Assembly (NCBI GenBank): GCA_047967505.1
Contig: CM106541.1
Strand: one strand, 5' to 3'
From: Dipteris shenzhenensis
Lineage: Eukaryota > Polypodiophyta > Polypodiopsida > Gleicheniales
Length of the DNA stretch: 64,000 nucleotides
Shown: positions 10,819-21,655 of the stretch, one piece after another
Numbering within the stretch: position 1 is the first letter of the stretch
Layout: every line of letters begins with the position of its first letter
Notes under the pieces: generated by a model
Seen by the model: only the letters and a program-made list of their open reading frames with translations
Told to the model about the DNA's origin: nothing
Databases searched by the model: none
Program-made: the position numbers and the translations under genes

Positions 10819-12384
10819 TCTGGGTTTCTTGTATGGGTTTCTCAATCACTTTCTCTTTCACAACCTCCTTCTCCCATGTAACAGCTAGCTCGCCTGCCTC
10901 CGTAAAACCGGGTTTCAATATCTCAGGAGGTTGGGGTTCCCGTGATGAGGCTACCACCGAATCTGCATCAAACTTTCCATCTTTCAAACCAAGCTTCTAA
11001 TGCTCATCAGGCAAGTGATGAATAGCAGTCACTCTCTTCTTTATGTAATCACATTGAATAGGATATTTTTCAACTGCAATTACATTTTGGCCCTTTTTTA
11101 AGGCACATGCTGTGACTATGCTTGAACAAGCAAATAGATCGAGTATCCACTCATGCTCGTTTGAAAACAGATCTATGAGCTAATTAATTAGGAGTTGTGG
11201 TTTTTGATAAGGATTTACTATCTCCCCATTCTTATCCATGGTCACATGCCTGAGCTTCTTCGTCACAGCTAGAATAATGAAATGATCAGGAGTAAATAGA
11301 GCAGATGAAGGAAAATTGATATGACTAATACTTTTTTTTCCATCAATAGACCAATACCCAACTGAAATGTTTTTTGTAGAAGACATGAATCGATGTCCTT
11401 TCATTTGTCTCAAATTGGGTTTCATCCTACGACATGCAACAAAAATAAGTTTTAAATTTATTAAAAGAAAACACAATTATAACAATAATAAGTGACCCAA
11501 AAAAATCTTTGCATTTCATTGCTACACTCACCAATAAAAGTGGTCACGTCCAACACATTTATCATTGATGACACTCATCACCGCCCCAGACTGCAAGTCT
11601 GAATGAAAAATTATGACACGCCAAAGCGTTGCTATCATAATTGACATGAACTGGTCAAGAAGACTCATTAGTTCTTTTGCTTTGTAACGGACCTCATCAA
11701 TGGTGGATTCAAGAACATTAAATCCGTATGGTATGTCTGCAATGACCAACATGTACTCATTTTGTGAAACTATCTTTGACAATTCATTGCAATCTCCGTT
11801 AAGCACATGATAAAATTTTGGTGGATGGTTTTCCCCCCTGTCAAACTCTAACATGTCATCACCAACAGTGATAGATTGTTGTCAACTTTGATGCTCTTTT
11901 TATTTTGTAGCCCGGTCATCTTAAAGCTTGCAGGCATCATACTATTCTCAGATCCCTTCTTGCTTCGTTTCTGAAGGTTGATGTCAAAATAACAGTTCAA
12001 TATTTTGAACATTGCAAATCTAGAATTCGAAAGAAAATTTCCATATACCAAATTTTGACATACCATGCTTTTGAATACATTGAAATATGGAGCCAAGCTC
12101 TCCATCATGCTGCTCTCTAGATACTCCTCCCGAATAGCATCCCAATCTAGCATGTTCAATTGCCGAATTATTGCTTCCTGCATTCTTATGTATATTTTAT
12201 GCCTGCATTGAAAATGAATGTATAATTCATCTCACTTTTACAGTTGAAACAAAGTCTATTGAAACATTATTTGTAAAGAGATTAATGTAAAATCAAGGAG
12301 AGACATGATGCAAAGGAGAGAAGTTTACTTACTCATCAAATTCATTGCCCATTTCATCCAAAGAAAGATCCTGAGGATTACCAA
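10766..12384 (-). pseudogene. Outer ParB-methyltransferase gene, C-terminal part (DNA N4/N6-methyltransferase-like)
   Basis: Three minus-strand exons are inferred. Exon 12,384-12,333 (…GNPQDLSLDEMGNEFDE) ends at GTAAGT. Exon 12,202-11,532 starts after a CAG acceptor and ends at GTGAGT. Exon 11,426-10,766 starts after TAG. The middle exon contains ADIPYGF (11,720-11,737), close to the motif IV DPPYG of N4/N6 amino-methyltransferases. The last exon contains WILDLFACSS (about 11,120-11,150) followed by VIAVEKYP, the SAM-binding motif I region. Motif IV before motif I is the beta-class order. An acidic tail follows. A frameshift near 11,850 and stops at about 11,180 and 10,998 break it. Function as a DNA methyltransferase is inference from motifs. 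Confidence 0.68.
12377..12384. repeat. Target-site duplication of the 13-kb transposon, left copy
   Basis: GATTACCA here pairs with GACTACCT at 25,398-25,405 (six of eight identical). Collapsing the two copies keeps the outer gene in frame. Confidence 0.6.
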
Positions 12385-12427
12385 AGAGCGAGCAAGGAAA
12401 AGCGAGCGAGCCCAATTAAGCGAGCGT
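12385..12427 (+). repeat. Left terminal inverted repeat of the 13-kb transposon
   Basis: It reads AAGAGCGAGCAAGGAAAAGC then GAGCGAGCCCAATTAAGCGA and GCG. The reverse complement of the right end aligns to it as GCGAGCG, AAAAAA (here AATTAA), GCGAGCGGGCCC (here GCGAGCGAGCCC) and GAGAAA blocks, with a few mismatches. Confidence 0.75.
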
Positions 12428-13106
12428 GATTAAACAATAGGCAAGCGAGCAACCCTTCATCCACTATATGATTAATCAAATTTCATTGGAGAGAGGAGTC
12501 ATGCCCCAAAATGATATTGCTTCCCAAGATTACATATTCCATACATGCATCATGAAGACAAATATCAGGCTACACATCTCCTTCCTCCCCATACTTGGTA
12601 TCTTCCTCCATACACCCATCCAAAGGAAAGGAGTCGCCTACACATCACATTAAATACCTTTCTCTCCTTACTTTTACACTTAAATCCTTATGGAGAGACA
12701 ACAACATAGAAGCAGGTAGAATATATGATTCAAATAGCCAAAACGTGCTCATATTCTACATGTACATATCATGCCTTCCATGTTTGCAGAAGTACATCTT
12801 CCAAACATCTGATCCAAAAAATGGAAGGCATGTAGAGCAAAAGAGCGCATTACATCTATTGCATCTTCTACTATTCACATTAAAGGCAGACATATCTTGC
12901 CTCTAATACTTGCAGAAGTATATCCTTACTTCCATTACAAAAACATAGAAGGATCCCTACCTCTATAATCTGCATGTTCAAGCAAAGAACAACAGAGTGT
13001 CTTTCACATCATCTAGTCTATGGAAGATGGCTTTCTTTTTCCAGCCAGTGCTTGATACAACTCAATCTTAGTCAAGGCTGCTTGATCCATAAACTGATGC
13101 ACTGTA
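12428..13106. other. Left subterminal non-coding region of the transposon
   Basis: No domain is readable in this ~680 bp. Several short open frames on the plus strand look like chance. One further GCAAGCGAGC word at about 12,441-12,450 resembles the terminal repeat. Confidence 0.4.
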
Positions 13107-16030
13107 TCACTCAATCCCAGCACTACAATGAACACAAAGTATGTGCTTGCAAGGCATATAAGGAGTTTTACTTATCTCCCTTTGAGTGAAATCAAGACAT
13201 GTACAACGTGGGAATTCTGAAATTGAGACACAGTATGTTAGCCCCTTGGAAATTGAACCTGATGTACGAATGTGGAAAAGATGCACCTCATTTGGAATAA
13301 TAGTGCTCTCTCTTACAACCTCCCCATTCTCTTTAATTGCCTTGCTTATCCTTTCTTTGAATTCTTTATTCAACTTAGTTCTCCATGACACAAGCTTTCC
13401 ATCACGACGAGATGGGCGCACATGGCTTGGCATATGAATTTTTTGCATACGAGATGGGAAGCTCATGACACCAATAGCATCATCAGTCTCAAATACAAAT
13501 CCTACCCTTACCAAGCTCTCCCTCTCATCCATAGTAATTGATGTCCCACATGCAACCTTCCACACACCTGGAGAGTTTCCAGGAACACCCTGAATGGAAT
13601 TATCCACCTTCCATGTATGGGTCACAGTACCATTGCAAAACCAAACAAATTGTTCTATCAATCCATTGGAATGTTGCCTTCTCCCCTTAAAGTAAGGCGC
13701 TGGCACACCATTGCTTGCACTTCTACCAAGCGCATTGATCATTGCCCCACATCGTCTCCGACTTTCTGTTAAGTAACCAAAGCATGTGACAACACTATGT
13801 GCTTCAGTTCTCCTAATTTCCCAATTGGCACCATGAATGTTTGCCTCTCTACAAACTACTTGGTTTGTAGGATTTAAAAAATCAAGTTGTCATCTTTTTC
13901 CAATCACTCTCTTTGTCGTGACAGTGATGTATTTAGGGCGATGACTATCAAGTGCATGGACCACAGTTGAACATGTAGAACTCCTCTTTCTTCTCATACT
14001 TATCAGTTCTGTCATCTGTCTATCCATCTCTGGAGAGTGTAACCTAGCCTCTTCAATCACAGTGTGTGACAAATCAACAAGCCTATTTCTGTCTCCTTTA
14101 CTAGATCCACCACCATCAAGTATTCTTTGTCATAGAACATCCAAATTTGGACCTGTACCCAAGTGTTTTCCATTCAAAAAGGCATTATAGTGAGCACTCT
14201 GAAGGACACTCATTGCAAGATCTGCAGCACAAGCTCCATATAATGTTATGTGTCTTGCATACCCATGTGCTGCTCTCATGCTAGAGTGTTTTGTCTCCAA
14301 AAGATTTACTGTAGGAACAAACCCAAAATTTTTCTCTTGCTGCAAAAACATTCCCCCCCATTGGTTGACTCTAGCATCCCACCAAGCCAACCATGTGTGG
14401 AGTGCTGGCAACTCACCCTCTTTCACATGCAATGGAGAGCAATACAAGGTCAATGTTCTCTTGCATTGGTATGCAGAAGCAGCTGTCATTGCCTCCCTCC
14501 ATTTCCTACATAGAACCTTATGCTCCTCCTGAAATTGTGGCTTAATGCACCTTTTGGTATGCTCAACCATGTTCATCTCCCAGTGAAAACCACAAGTCCT
14601 TTCTTTACCCTCCATTACATTTTCAGGCCCACCATTGTAAACTGTGTGGATAGCAAGCCAATTTGCTCCTGCTCCATCTGCCATGAATCCTCAGAATTCA
14701 GGTGGTTCAAAACCATTCTTCTCCATCTGACTATTCAAAAGCTTCCAGAATTACACTTGTGCATGGGTATCTTCCACCTTGAATTCACATATAGCTATTG
14801 TTAAGAGTTCCCTTATGTAAGGGTCATACACATGAGCACCCATAGTTGACCATCCTTTTACTCGATGGACGTGGTGAAAATGCACCCATTGTGATCCAAA
14901 GCTACCTCCTGGCCGCATTTGATTTACCAAATCAACCCTTGATCCTGGACCAATGGTCGACATTTTGAAAATATGTGGTTCTTGTTCATCTTACAGCTGC
15001 CCAGGAAACAAGATACTTTGCACATATGGATATTTGCATCTCTTTTTCAAACCCAGTATTGAATCCATTCCACCATCTCCATGAGATCTCCATCTCTAGC
15101 ATCACATCTTGCACTCTGCACTATTCTCTGAAGCCTTCTCCTTTGTGTCATTGGTGTGATTGTATCCAAAACCTCTTCAAATTGTTGGTAATGTAGAGGT
15201 TCCATAGCAACCCCCTCCTTTGCAAGCAACATATCCATCATAAGGTCTTGTGTAACTGAGACCTCAATGTTTTTGCAAGATGAATTTGCATTTAGCCTAG
15301 CACGCATTGAAACTAGATCATCCACTTGCAATTCCTTTGCACAACTTTTTCCTTTCTCAACAGGATGGTCATGGAACCCAACATGCACAGCACATCTTGT
15401 CGTCTTAGCTCTTTCGTGAGGCAAGCAATAATATATGATAGCACTGCATTGATAAACACACTCTGGGATTTCCAAACAATGCTTGCAGACAATTAATCCC
15501 AAGGTTGGATCAATTGGACCAGGCACAGGTGGCTTCCTAAGCTTTTCCTTCCATTGTGTATCATTCAGAACTCCCATTCATTCAAGGTAAGGACAATGAA
15601 CGTTATAGCATCTCAAGTATCCAGAACATCTACTCATCCTTACAATTCCATTAAAAAAGTCTTGTGAACATGTTGAATATTTTGTCCATCCATGACCATC
15701 GGCATTTTGTTCCATTCCAGACATTGGAGATCCATCAAGCAAAGGGGGCAGTTCAAAGACAACATACCCATCATAAGTTTTAGGCAGTTCAGCAACCTTC
15801 TCAGCTCCAACTGCAGAAGTTAATGCAACATGCAAAGAACTATTCAAAGGCATCTTCTCTATAAGTGAAATAACACTATTCACTTCAGTATTTTGAAAGT
15901 CACTTTGAGAATCAAGTTTCCTTCTTATCACCTCAACTCTGAAGGTTGAATGTTGTTTTCCATTATCTTGTACCCTTTTTGACCGTCCTCCAAGTCCACC
16001 AAAGGGAAGCACTATGGCAATGTCATCCAC
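13107..16030 (-). pseudogene. MULE-like transposase with WRKY/GCM1-type zinc finger and C-terminal SWIM finger
   Basis: A nearly continuous minus-strand reading of about 970 codons starts at ATG 16,030. The N-terminal part has a zinc-finger-like C/C/H/H pattern (RCYNVHCPY, later CAVHVGFHDHP). The RNase-H-type core follows: VYDPYIRELLTIAICEF (about 14,815-14,865), then GFMADGAGANWLAIHTVY (about 14,635-14,690), ERTCGFHWEMN and LLETKHSSMR. The C-terminus has a SWIM finger (CTCLDF…MPCKHILC, about 13,130-13,195). These are the hallmarks of plant MULE-type transposases. In-frame TGA codons at 15,578, near 14,690, 14,130 and 13,890, a stop at 15,047 and a frameshift near 14,965 disable it. The role in moving this element is inferred from its position inside the TIRs. 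Confidence 0.72.
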
Positions 16031-16320
16031 TCCGATTTCTTAATGCAGACTAATCTCCTCATCTGCAAGGGGAAAGTGTTCCTTGAGATTTGCTAGGGAG
16101 ACCTCCAATAAAGGAGTGTCGTAGCGAATGGACAATGTTTCTGCTTCTCCAAAGTGAATGAACACAGATGCAGGCATGTTTTAGATGCACAAATGAACAC
16201 TAAAGGATTGGCTCCACCCACTATGAGAACAATTTGCAAGCGCGAAAGAAGATAGAGCTCTAGAATAGCTAGCAGCTCTTCATTTACAAAACAAGATGCA
16301 GCCAGTAAAAGAGTGTGAAA

Positions 16321-16562
16321 CACTATATTAGAGAATTTGGGAATTTTCCAAGTCCCACTTTAAAATAAGGTTGAAGATTTGACCATGTGGCTAAAATTTT
16401 AACCACTTATTTGAAAGTGGGCCTTGTAAGGATTCCTGAATATAGTGTTTAGGGTGGACTACACTTTCAAGTAAGGGCTTGAGATTTGACCATGTGGCCA
16501 AATCTTTACCTTTTAGGAATTCCCAAACTATTTGGAGATTCCCAAATTCACTAATATAGTGT
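16321..16562. mobile_element. MITE-like 242-bp element with 28-bp inverted repeats
   Basis: The left end CACTATATTAGAGAATTTGG and the reverse complement of the right end (CACTATATTAGTGAATTTGG) match except for one base. A shorter match continues beyond them. Flanks GTGTGAAA (16,313-16,320) and TTGTGATA (16,563-16,570) agree in six of eight positions, a possible hAT-like 8-bp duplication. The CACTA start would alternatively suggest a CACTA family, but no 3-bp duplication is visible. It carries no coding sequence. Confidence 0.65.
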
Positions 16563-16570
16563 TGTGATAA

Positions 16571-17830
16571 AAAATGACATTGCCAGAGAGGAGGTGGCAT
16601 CAGAAGATCAAATGGAAGCACAAGAGATGGCAATAGAAGAAAAGGGGTTGATAGAAGAGGATATGGTAGCGGAAGAGAAGATGTTGATAGAAGGAAGAGA
16701 TGACAAAAGAAGAGAAGACATGAAGAAATTTTGTCTTTGAAAGGTGGCGAGTTAGATGACGCTGTCACAATTATCTTCATAAATTCTCCATGACATGGTT
16801 CATAATATCATGTTTCTTTTCCATGAAAATGGTAATCATTTCACAAGATGGTAATCTGAATAAAGGCTCCATAACTTGCCTACAAAACTAGAACGTTGTA
16901 ACTTTAATGGTAGAATGTTAATTAATGCATATGTTTTTGCATGAAATGGTAGTCATGCAAGGTTGGTTGTGATCACAGTTATTAAAGACGGGCTGCAAAG
17001 ATGGGCTATAGTGTACACTGCACTGTACATAGTGCAATTCAGTATGCTCAGTGTACATTGCATTGCAAAGATGAAATACAAAGATGTACAGTGTACTGGG
17101 CTCTCTTAAAATGCAGGGAGACAACTAGGCCGTGAAAGATTACTGGGTCTTCTTTTCCCACTACTTATTTCCCATCAAGCTACAAGCTAGTTCTTCTCGG
17201 GCACTATGAAGTGTTGAATTTGTTGTCAGAGATATGATTGTCATATATCTCTCGGAAGGGTCCGAGGTAATAATAGGAATGCGAGTTCCCAAAAACAATA
17301 GCTTCTCTACTCTAAGTGAACTGCAAGAAACCCGTGATCGACAAGAAATGGCGTGCCATTCAGTGTTCCACTGCTAACTTCTATGAACGAAAGGAACCGT
17401 TAGCCTCCCCAGCAAAGCAATCCATTCAGATGAACCTTTGTCTTATCTAAAGTTGTATCCTTAGTCCTTAATGGAAGCTGTGGACAAACTAGGCAGTCTC
17501 ATCTACTACCTTCAAGAAGTATCGTCGTCCATCTTTCTTACTCAGTGTTTCTATCATTGTCCTTCAAGAAGTATCGCTACCTTCAAGAACTAGAGCACTG
17601 AAAATGCATCCTCCCAAAAGAAGTCGGAGGCACGATTGTATTGTCGCTAATTTTAACGATTGTATAGTATCTACAGTGCTTGGAATCATCGCTTTCTCTC
17701 AGTTGCTTTTGTCAATTTCATCAGGGCTGCATGCAGTTGTTTCTGTCACGCCCACTTCAAGGCTGCCTCCTCACAATTGTTTCTTGCTATTGTTTGCACT
17801 TCACGTTTCCTTTAATGTGTGCTGCTTATA
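16571..17830. other. Non-coding stretch inside the transposon
   Basis: I see no readable domain in this ~1.26 kb. Between about 17,005 and 17,100 the word AGTGTACA and its variants recur (AGTGTACACTGCACTGTAC, CAGTGTACATTGC, TACAGTGTACTGGG), a local palindromic cluster of unknown meaning. Confidence 0.4.
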
Positions 17831-17837
17831 AAATGGG

Positions 17838-19600
17838 AAGGTCGTTATTTGTTCCAGGAAGGTCGTTATTTGCTCCATATTTATTTGCAAACAAGAAGCT
17901 AGCGCTAGCCTCTTTGTGATTCGGATACTTGAGCTTGCAAACAAGATTAGCACGTTGAAACCTCTATGCCGCCTCCATCCACTCTTTCGCAATCTCATCC
18001 ACTCCCCTCCTCCGTTGCCTCCAGTCGAAAGGTGGCGGCTATTGCTGGTGCTGGTGCTGGTGCTGCTGGAGCTGAGAATGGTGTTGGTGCTGCTGCTGCG
18101 GGAGATGCTCAAGCTCTTGAGTTTGAAGAGCTCTGTGGAGGTGGTGTTGATGGGGGTGGCCATGGTGGTGCATGGGCGGCGGCTGCTGCTACTGAAAATT
18201 GGGATGGTGCTGCTGCTGCAGCAGATGGTGGAGGTGGTGTTGGGGGGAGAGAGAGACATTGTGGGAGTGAGTGAAAATGTGAGGGGAAGAAGAAGAAGAA
18301 GCAGAGCGGCAGAGAACGAAGTGTTGCATGTCTGAGACGCTGTAGTGCTGACCGCCAGAATGCATTGCGAGAGGCTAAAGGGAAGGAGAATCAGCAGCTT
18401 CTTCTATAATGGAGATGGAGCACAAGAGCGCAATTGCTCGTAGGTGATGAAAATTGAAAATTCTGCATTGCTTCAACCTTCGAATAGTAGAGTGCAGGTC
18501 AAGTACTATGTCCACCCAAAGGGCAAGTATTGAATGTGAAGGAGGCGACTAGCCGCTTCATCTTCCTCTTCCAATGCTCGTCTTCGTCTTCTTCTTCATC
18601 GTCTTCACTGCACAAAAAATCAGAAGACGCCAAGGGGTTATGGGAGAGGGAGAAGAATTGGAGGGAGGAGGCGACTAGCCGCTTCATCTTCCTCTTCCAA
18701 TGCTGCTTCTCCTCCTTCTTCTTCTTCTTCTTCTTCTTCTTCTTCTTCTTCACCTCCAAGCTTCTTCTTCTTCCTTCACCACCACTCCTCCCATCCTTCC
18801 ACCCCCTCCTCCTCCTCCTCTTCCTCCACTCCCCGTTCCCGTGAGAACAGCTCCTCCGCTTGGGACTGCATCAACCCCAAAACCATCGTCTTCAAACCCC
18901 CCCTCCCCGCCACCGATCGCTCCCCCCACCCCAAGTCCTACACCTTCGGTAACACCTCTTCTCACGAGAGAGAGAGAGATTAACTTCAACCTTCGGCAAA
19001 CCCACGGAAAATTCTCACATGGGCTTCCCAGCTCCTCCTCCTTGACTTGTAAAGCGACATCCCAACTCCCAACTCCACGGAAAATTCTCCCAACTCCACC
19101 GACATGAATGGCGTGAAAATTTATTGTAATCGCTGGGCTCGGCGACGGGAGGTTTTCCTTGCCTATTTGCCTATTGCTTGCCGTCGTCTTCTTTGGCGCC
19201 GGAGTAGATTCTTTGGAACTCCTGTCAATGTTTATGACCAATTCAGAAGGTCTCATCTATTCCTGGCCTTCTCTATTTGCCTTGCAGATTTGAGTTCTCT
19301 ATTTTGCTGCTGCTCCCCTCGACTCCCCTCCTAACTCCTCACAATTGCTGTTCTTTCGTGGCAACTTTAATCTCCAAGACGAGAAAGCCCGCTACTTTAA
19401 TCTTTCGTTGATCTCAGCCAAGACGAGAAAGCCCGCTGCTCGCCTACTCGTCTGCCTTCTCGTCTCATCTCGCCTACTCATGTTCCTTCTCATCTCGTCT
19501 CGCTGCTCTCGCCTCGCCATGCAAACTCTCGCTGCTCTTGTCTAGTTTGGTTGGTCGCCTCTCAAGCTCTCGCTGCCATCTTAGCCATCGCCACACACCA
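17838..19600. other. GC-rich low-complexity block, candidate captured host sequence
   Basis: Base composition and codon-like texture differ sharply from the AT-rich surroundings. Features include GGTGCT and TCTTCC repeats, a (CTT)n tract at about 18,715-18,752, a proline/serine-rich open frame on the plus strand (about 18,755-19,107), and duplicated words such as GACGAGAAAGCCCGCT near 19,379 and 19,423. No known domain is recognised. It could be a host gene 5' region captured by the MULE-like transposon, or just a GC-rich promoter-like region. The coding potential is not established. Confidence 0.4.
18541..18792 (+). repeat. 126-bp direct duplication
   Basis: The phrase GGAGGCGACTAGCCGCTTCA and its continuation (CTTCCTCTTCCAATGCT) occur at 18,541 and again at 18,667. 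The offset is 126 bp (42 codons), so a frame passing through would be kept. The second halves diverge into CTT repeats. Confidence 0.7.
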
Positions 19601-19944
19601 TGTTCCGCTTCTCCTTCTCCTCCTACAGTCTGCAAGAGTAGGGAATACGAACGGTAACAAGGAAGATTCGGGCAAAGCTAGCTCGCTCTCTCTTACTCAT
19701 TCTCGCTCACAGTCTTTGCTCCTCTGAAGCTCTGCTTCTTGCCAATCACCTTCCATGCCACCTTCGTCGCTAATATCTTCTCCTTCTCTGCCAGCATCGC
19801 CCTCTCCTACAACGCCATCATTTGCTCCTCATGGAAGAAGAAATCTCGAGTAGAACTAAACGTAAGTTCAACTTTCTTTCCTGAAATATCTCTAGTCTGG
19901 ATAGCTACACACATCCGTTTTTTATCTATTTTCCATGAGAAAGG

Positions 19945-20026
19945 ACGCGCTGCCATTTCTCATGGAAAGTAGATCAAAGAGGACCCAATCTCTTTGATCT
20001 ACTTTCCATGAGAAATGGCAGCGCGT
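19945..20026. repeat. Perfect 36-bp inverted repeat (hairpin)
   Basis: The arm 19,945-19,980 (ACGCGCTGCCATTTCTCATG...) is the exact reverse complement of 19,991-20,026 across a 10-bp loop. A third, direct-orientation partial copy (CTGCCCTTTCTCATGGAAAG) follows at about 20,034-20,053. RNA from either strand would fold into a long stem. Confidence 0.85.
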
Positions 20027-20569
20027 TGACACGCTGCCCTTTCTCATGGAAAGTAGATCAAAATCATGTCAAAGGAGGTATACTTAAAAGCATTGGGGTA
20101 TACTACAAACTTAAAAAACTTTCATCGATTTTTGTTTATGCACCTCAAATTGATTTTGAAATTGTGAATCCTTCCTCTCCTCACATCCTCATCCTCCAAT
20201 TTTTCATTCATCCAAGACCTCTCCGGTGAGTCCTAAAGCATTTGGAAGAGCCATGGCGTTAAGCATTTGTAGGAGCATTTTGGATACCCTTTCCATTGAA
20301 ATGGACAGCGTGTCAACGCACTGTCCATTTCAATAGAAAGGGCATCTAAAATCCTCCATTGTATCTTTCATGTACCACCTTCATATTTGAGTAAAGAAGA
20401 AGCAAATTTTGATGCTTGTGACACCAAAATTGGTAGCGCATTGACGCGCTGTCCATTTCGATATCCCAAGCATCAAAATTAACCCCTTTTAGGCTTTTTA
20501 ATAGGCTTTCAATGGGGTGGCATTTAGATGCCTTTTGCTTCAAAATGGACAGCGTGTCAACGCGCTGCC
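20017..20569. repeat. Cluster of four GACAGCG-TGTCAA-CGC(G/A)CTGTC palindromic motifs
   Basis: Variants of one imperfect palindrome occur at 20,017-20,038, 20,303-20,326, 20,432-20,454 and 20,547-20,569. The second sits at the tip of a larger inverted repeat (about 20,286-20,342, TTTCCATTGAAATGGACAGC against its complement). They share flanks such as CCATTT and GGTAGAAA. Function is unknown; subterminal protein-binding sites or hairpins are possible. Confidence 0.65.
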
Positions 20570-21551
20570 TTTTTTGGTAGAAAGAGCTTCACAGTTTAGG
20601 GCATTGATATGCTCCCACACTTGCAACAGTTAGCCTACAATAAGATTGGTTGTTGGGATCAATAATGCTCCCACACTTGACCTGCATGGTGACTTGAAAC
20701 TAAAGTTAGTTTCTAGATCCCAGAGTTACTGTGTCAAGCCATCTTGTGTGAAGTCTTGCTCAATAGTGGCCTTGTATTGGGGTAGCATTTTATATGACCT
20801 TTTCACCGCTGCCCATTTTGGTAGAAATAGCACTAAAATGCACACTACTAATGTGTGCTTTCACAGTTGCATTCATCCTATACATTTTATTAAATATGAA
20901 TGCTCTTTGGATATAAGATCTCAAAGAGGAAGAGTAAAGTAGATATAAGGTCGACATAAATGTCATCTATGTAGCTTTCAATTCTGCAAGTTATTTTGAC
21001 CACAAGGATGATTTTGCCAACACATTGTATGCTTTTGCTTTTAATTTACATTCTTGAATCATGCCTCAAGTTAAAGGAGGAACTCCTTGATCGAGGGAAG
21101 TTATTGATGGAAGGGGTGAGAGTTTGTGGAATATTGGGAGAAATCCCCGAAAAGATCACCACATGTACATGTATTACACAATACATGTATATAAATAGAC
21201 ATGCTTAAGTATTCATAGAAATATTTATAGATCAGTATATATAGACATGTATGTGTGTTATACATTTATTTGTACATTTATTTGTGTCCATATGTCATGT
21301 ATGAAAATGTCAAGATGTATATATGGAAGTATATTGTAAATGTAAACATATGCATGGAAGATGCGGTCTCTTCCATTAGCAAATGAGTGCTATATGGGGT
21401 TGAGAGTTTGAGGGGTTATGTATGTATATGCAGACATAAATTCATACATAGATAAGTTTATACACGCATACGTAAAACTATTTACATTTGTTTTTTTATT
21501 TGTACATAGAAAAGGATATGCATACATATGCATACTTTATACACATTTATG
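20570..21551. other. AT-rich non-coding stretch
   Basis: No confident gene is visible. About 21,165-21,560 is rich in ATGTATATA/CATACATA words. A short leucine/glutamate-rich frame (about 21,050-21,160) could be an upstream exon of the following gene relic, but no splice pair supports it. Confidence 0.35.
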
Positions 21552-21650
21552 TATAGGAGTTTGAATGTTAGCTCTATTAATCACTAATAGTATAGGAGTT
21601 TGACTGTTAGCTCTATGTATCTATAATAGTATAGGAGTTTGACTATTGGA
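21552..21650 (+). repeat. Three-copy tandem repeat, about 45 bp
   Basis: The unit TATAGGAGTTTGACTGTTAG followed by CTCTAT...AATAG occurs three times with small changes, ending at the inferred first exon of the next gene relic. Confidence 0.75.
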
Positions 21651-21655
21651 ACTAG

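Noticed and set aside
10766-12384. Bacterial contamination as the source of the methyltransferase
   Set aside because: The coding sequence is interrupted by GT/AG introns (12,203-12,332 and 11,427-11,531) and embedded among plant retrotransposons.
17000-17110. AGTGTACA palindromic words as a regulatory site
   Set aside because: Too short and irregular; consistent with chance in AT-rich DNA.
17916-18335. Overlapping open frames (about 100-150 codons) on both strands in the GC-rich block
   Set aside because: Low-complexity composition keeps several frames open at once, with no domain, no splice support and no clear start context. Kept only as a compositional feature.
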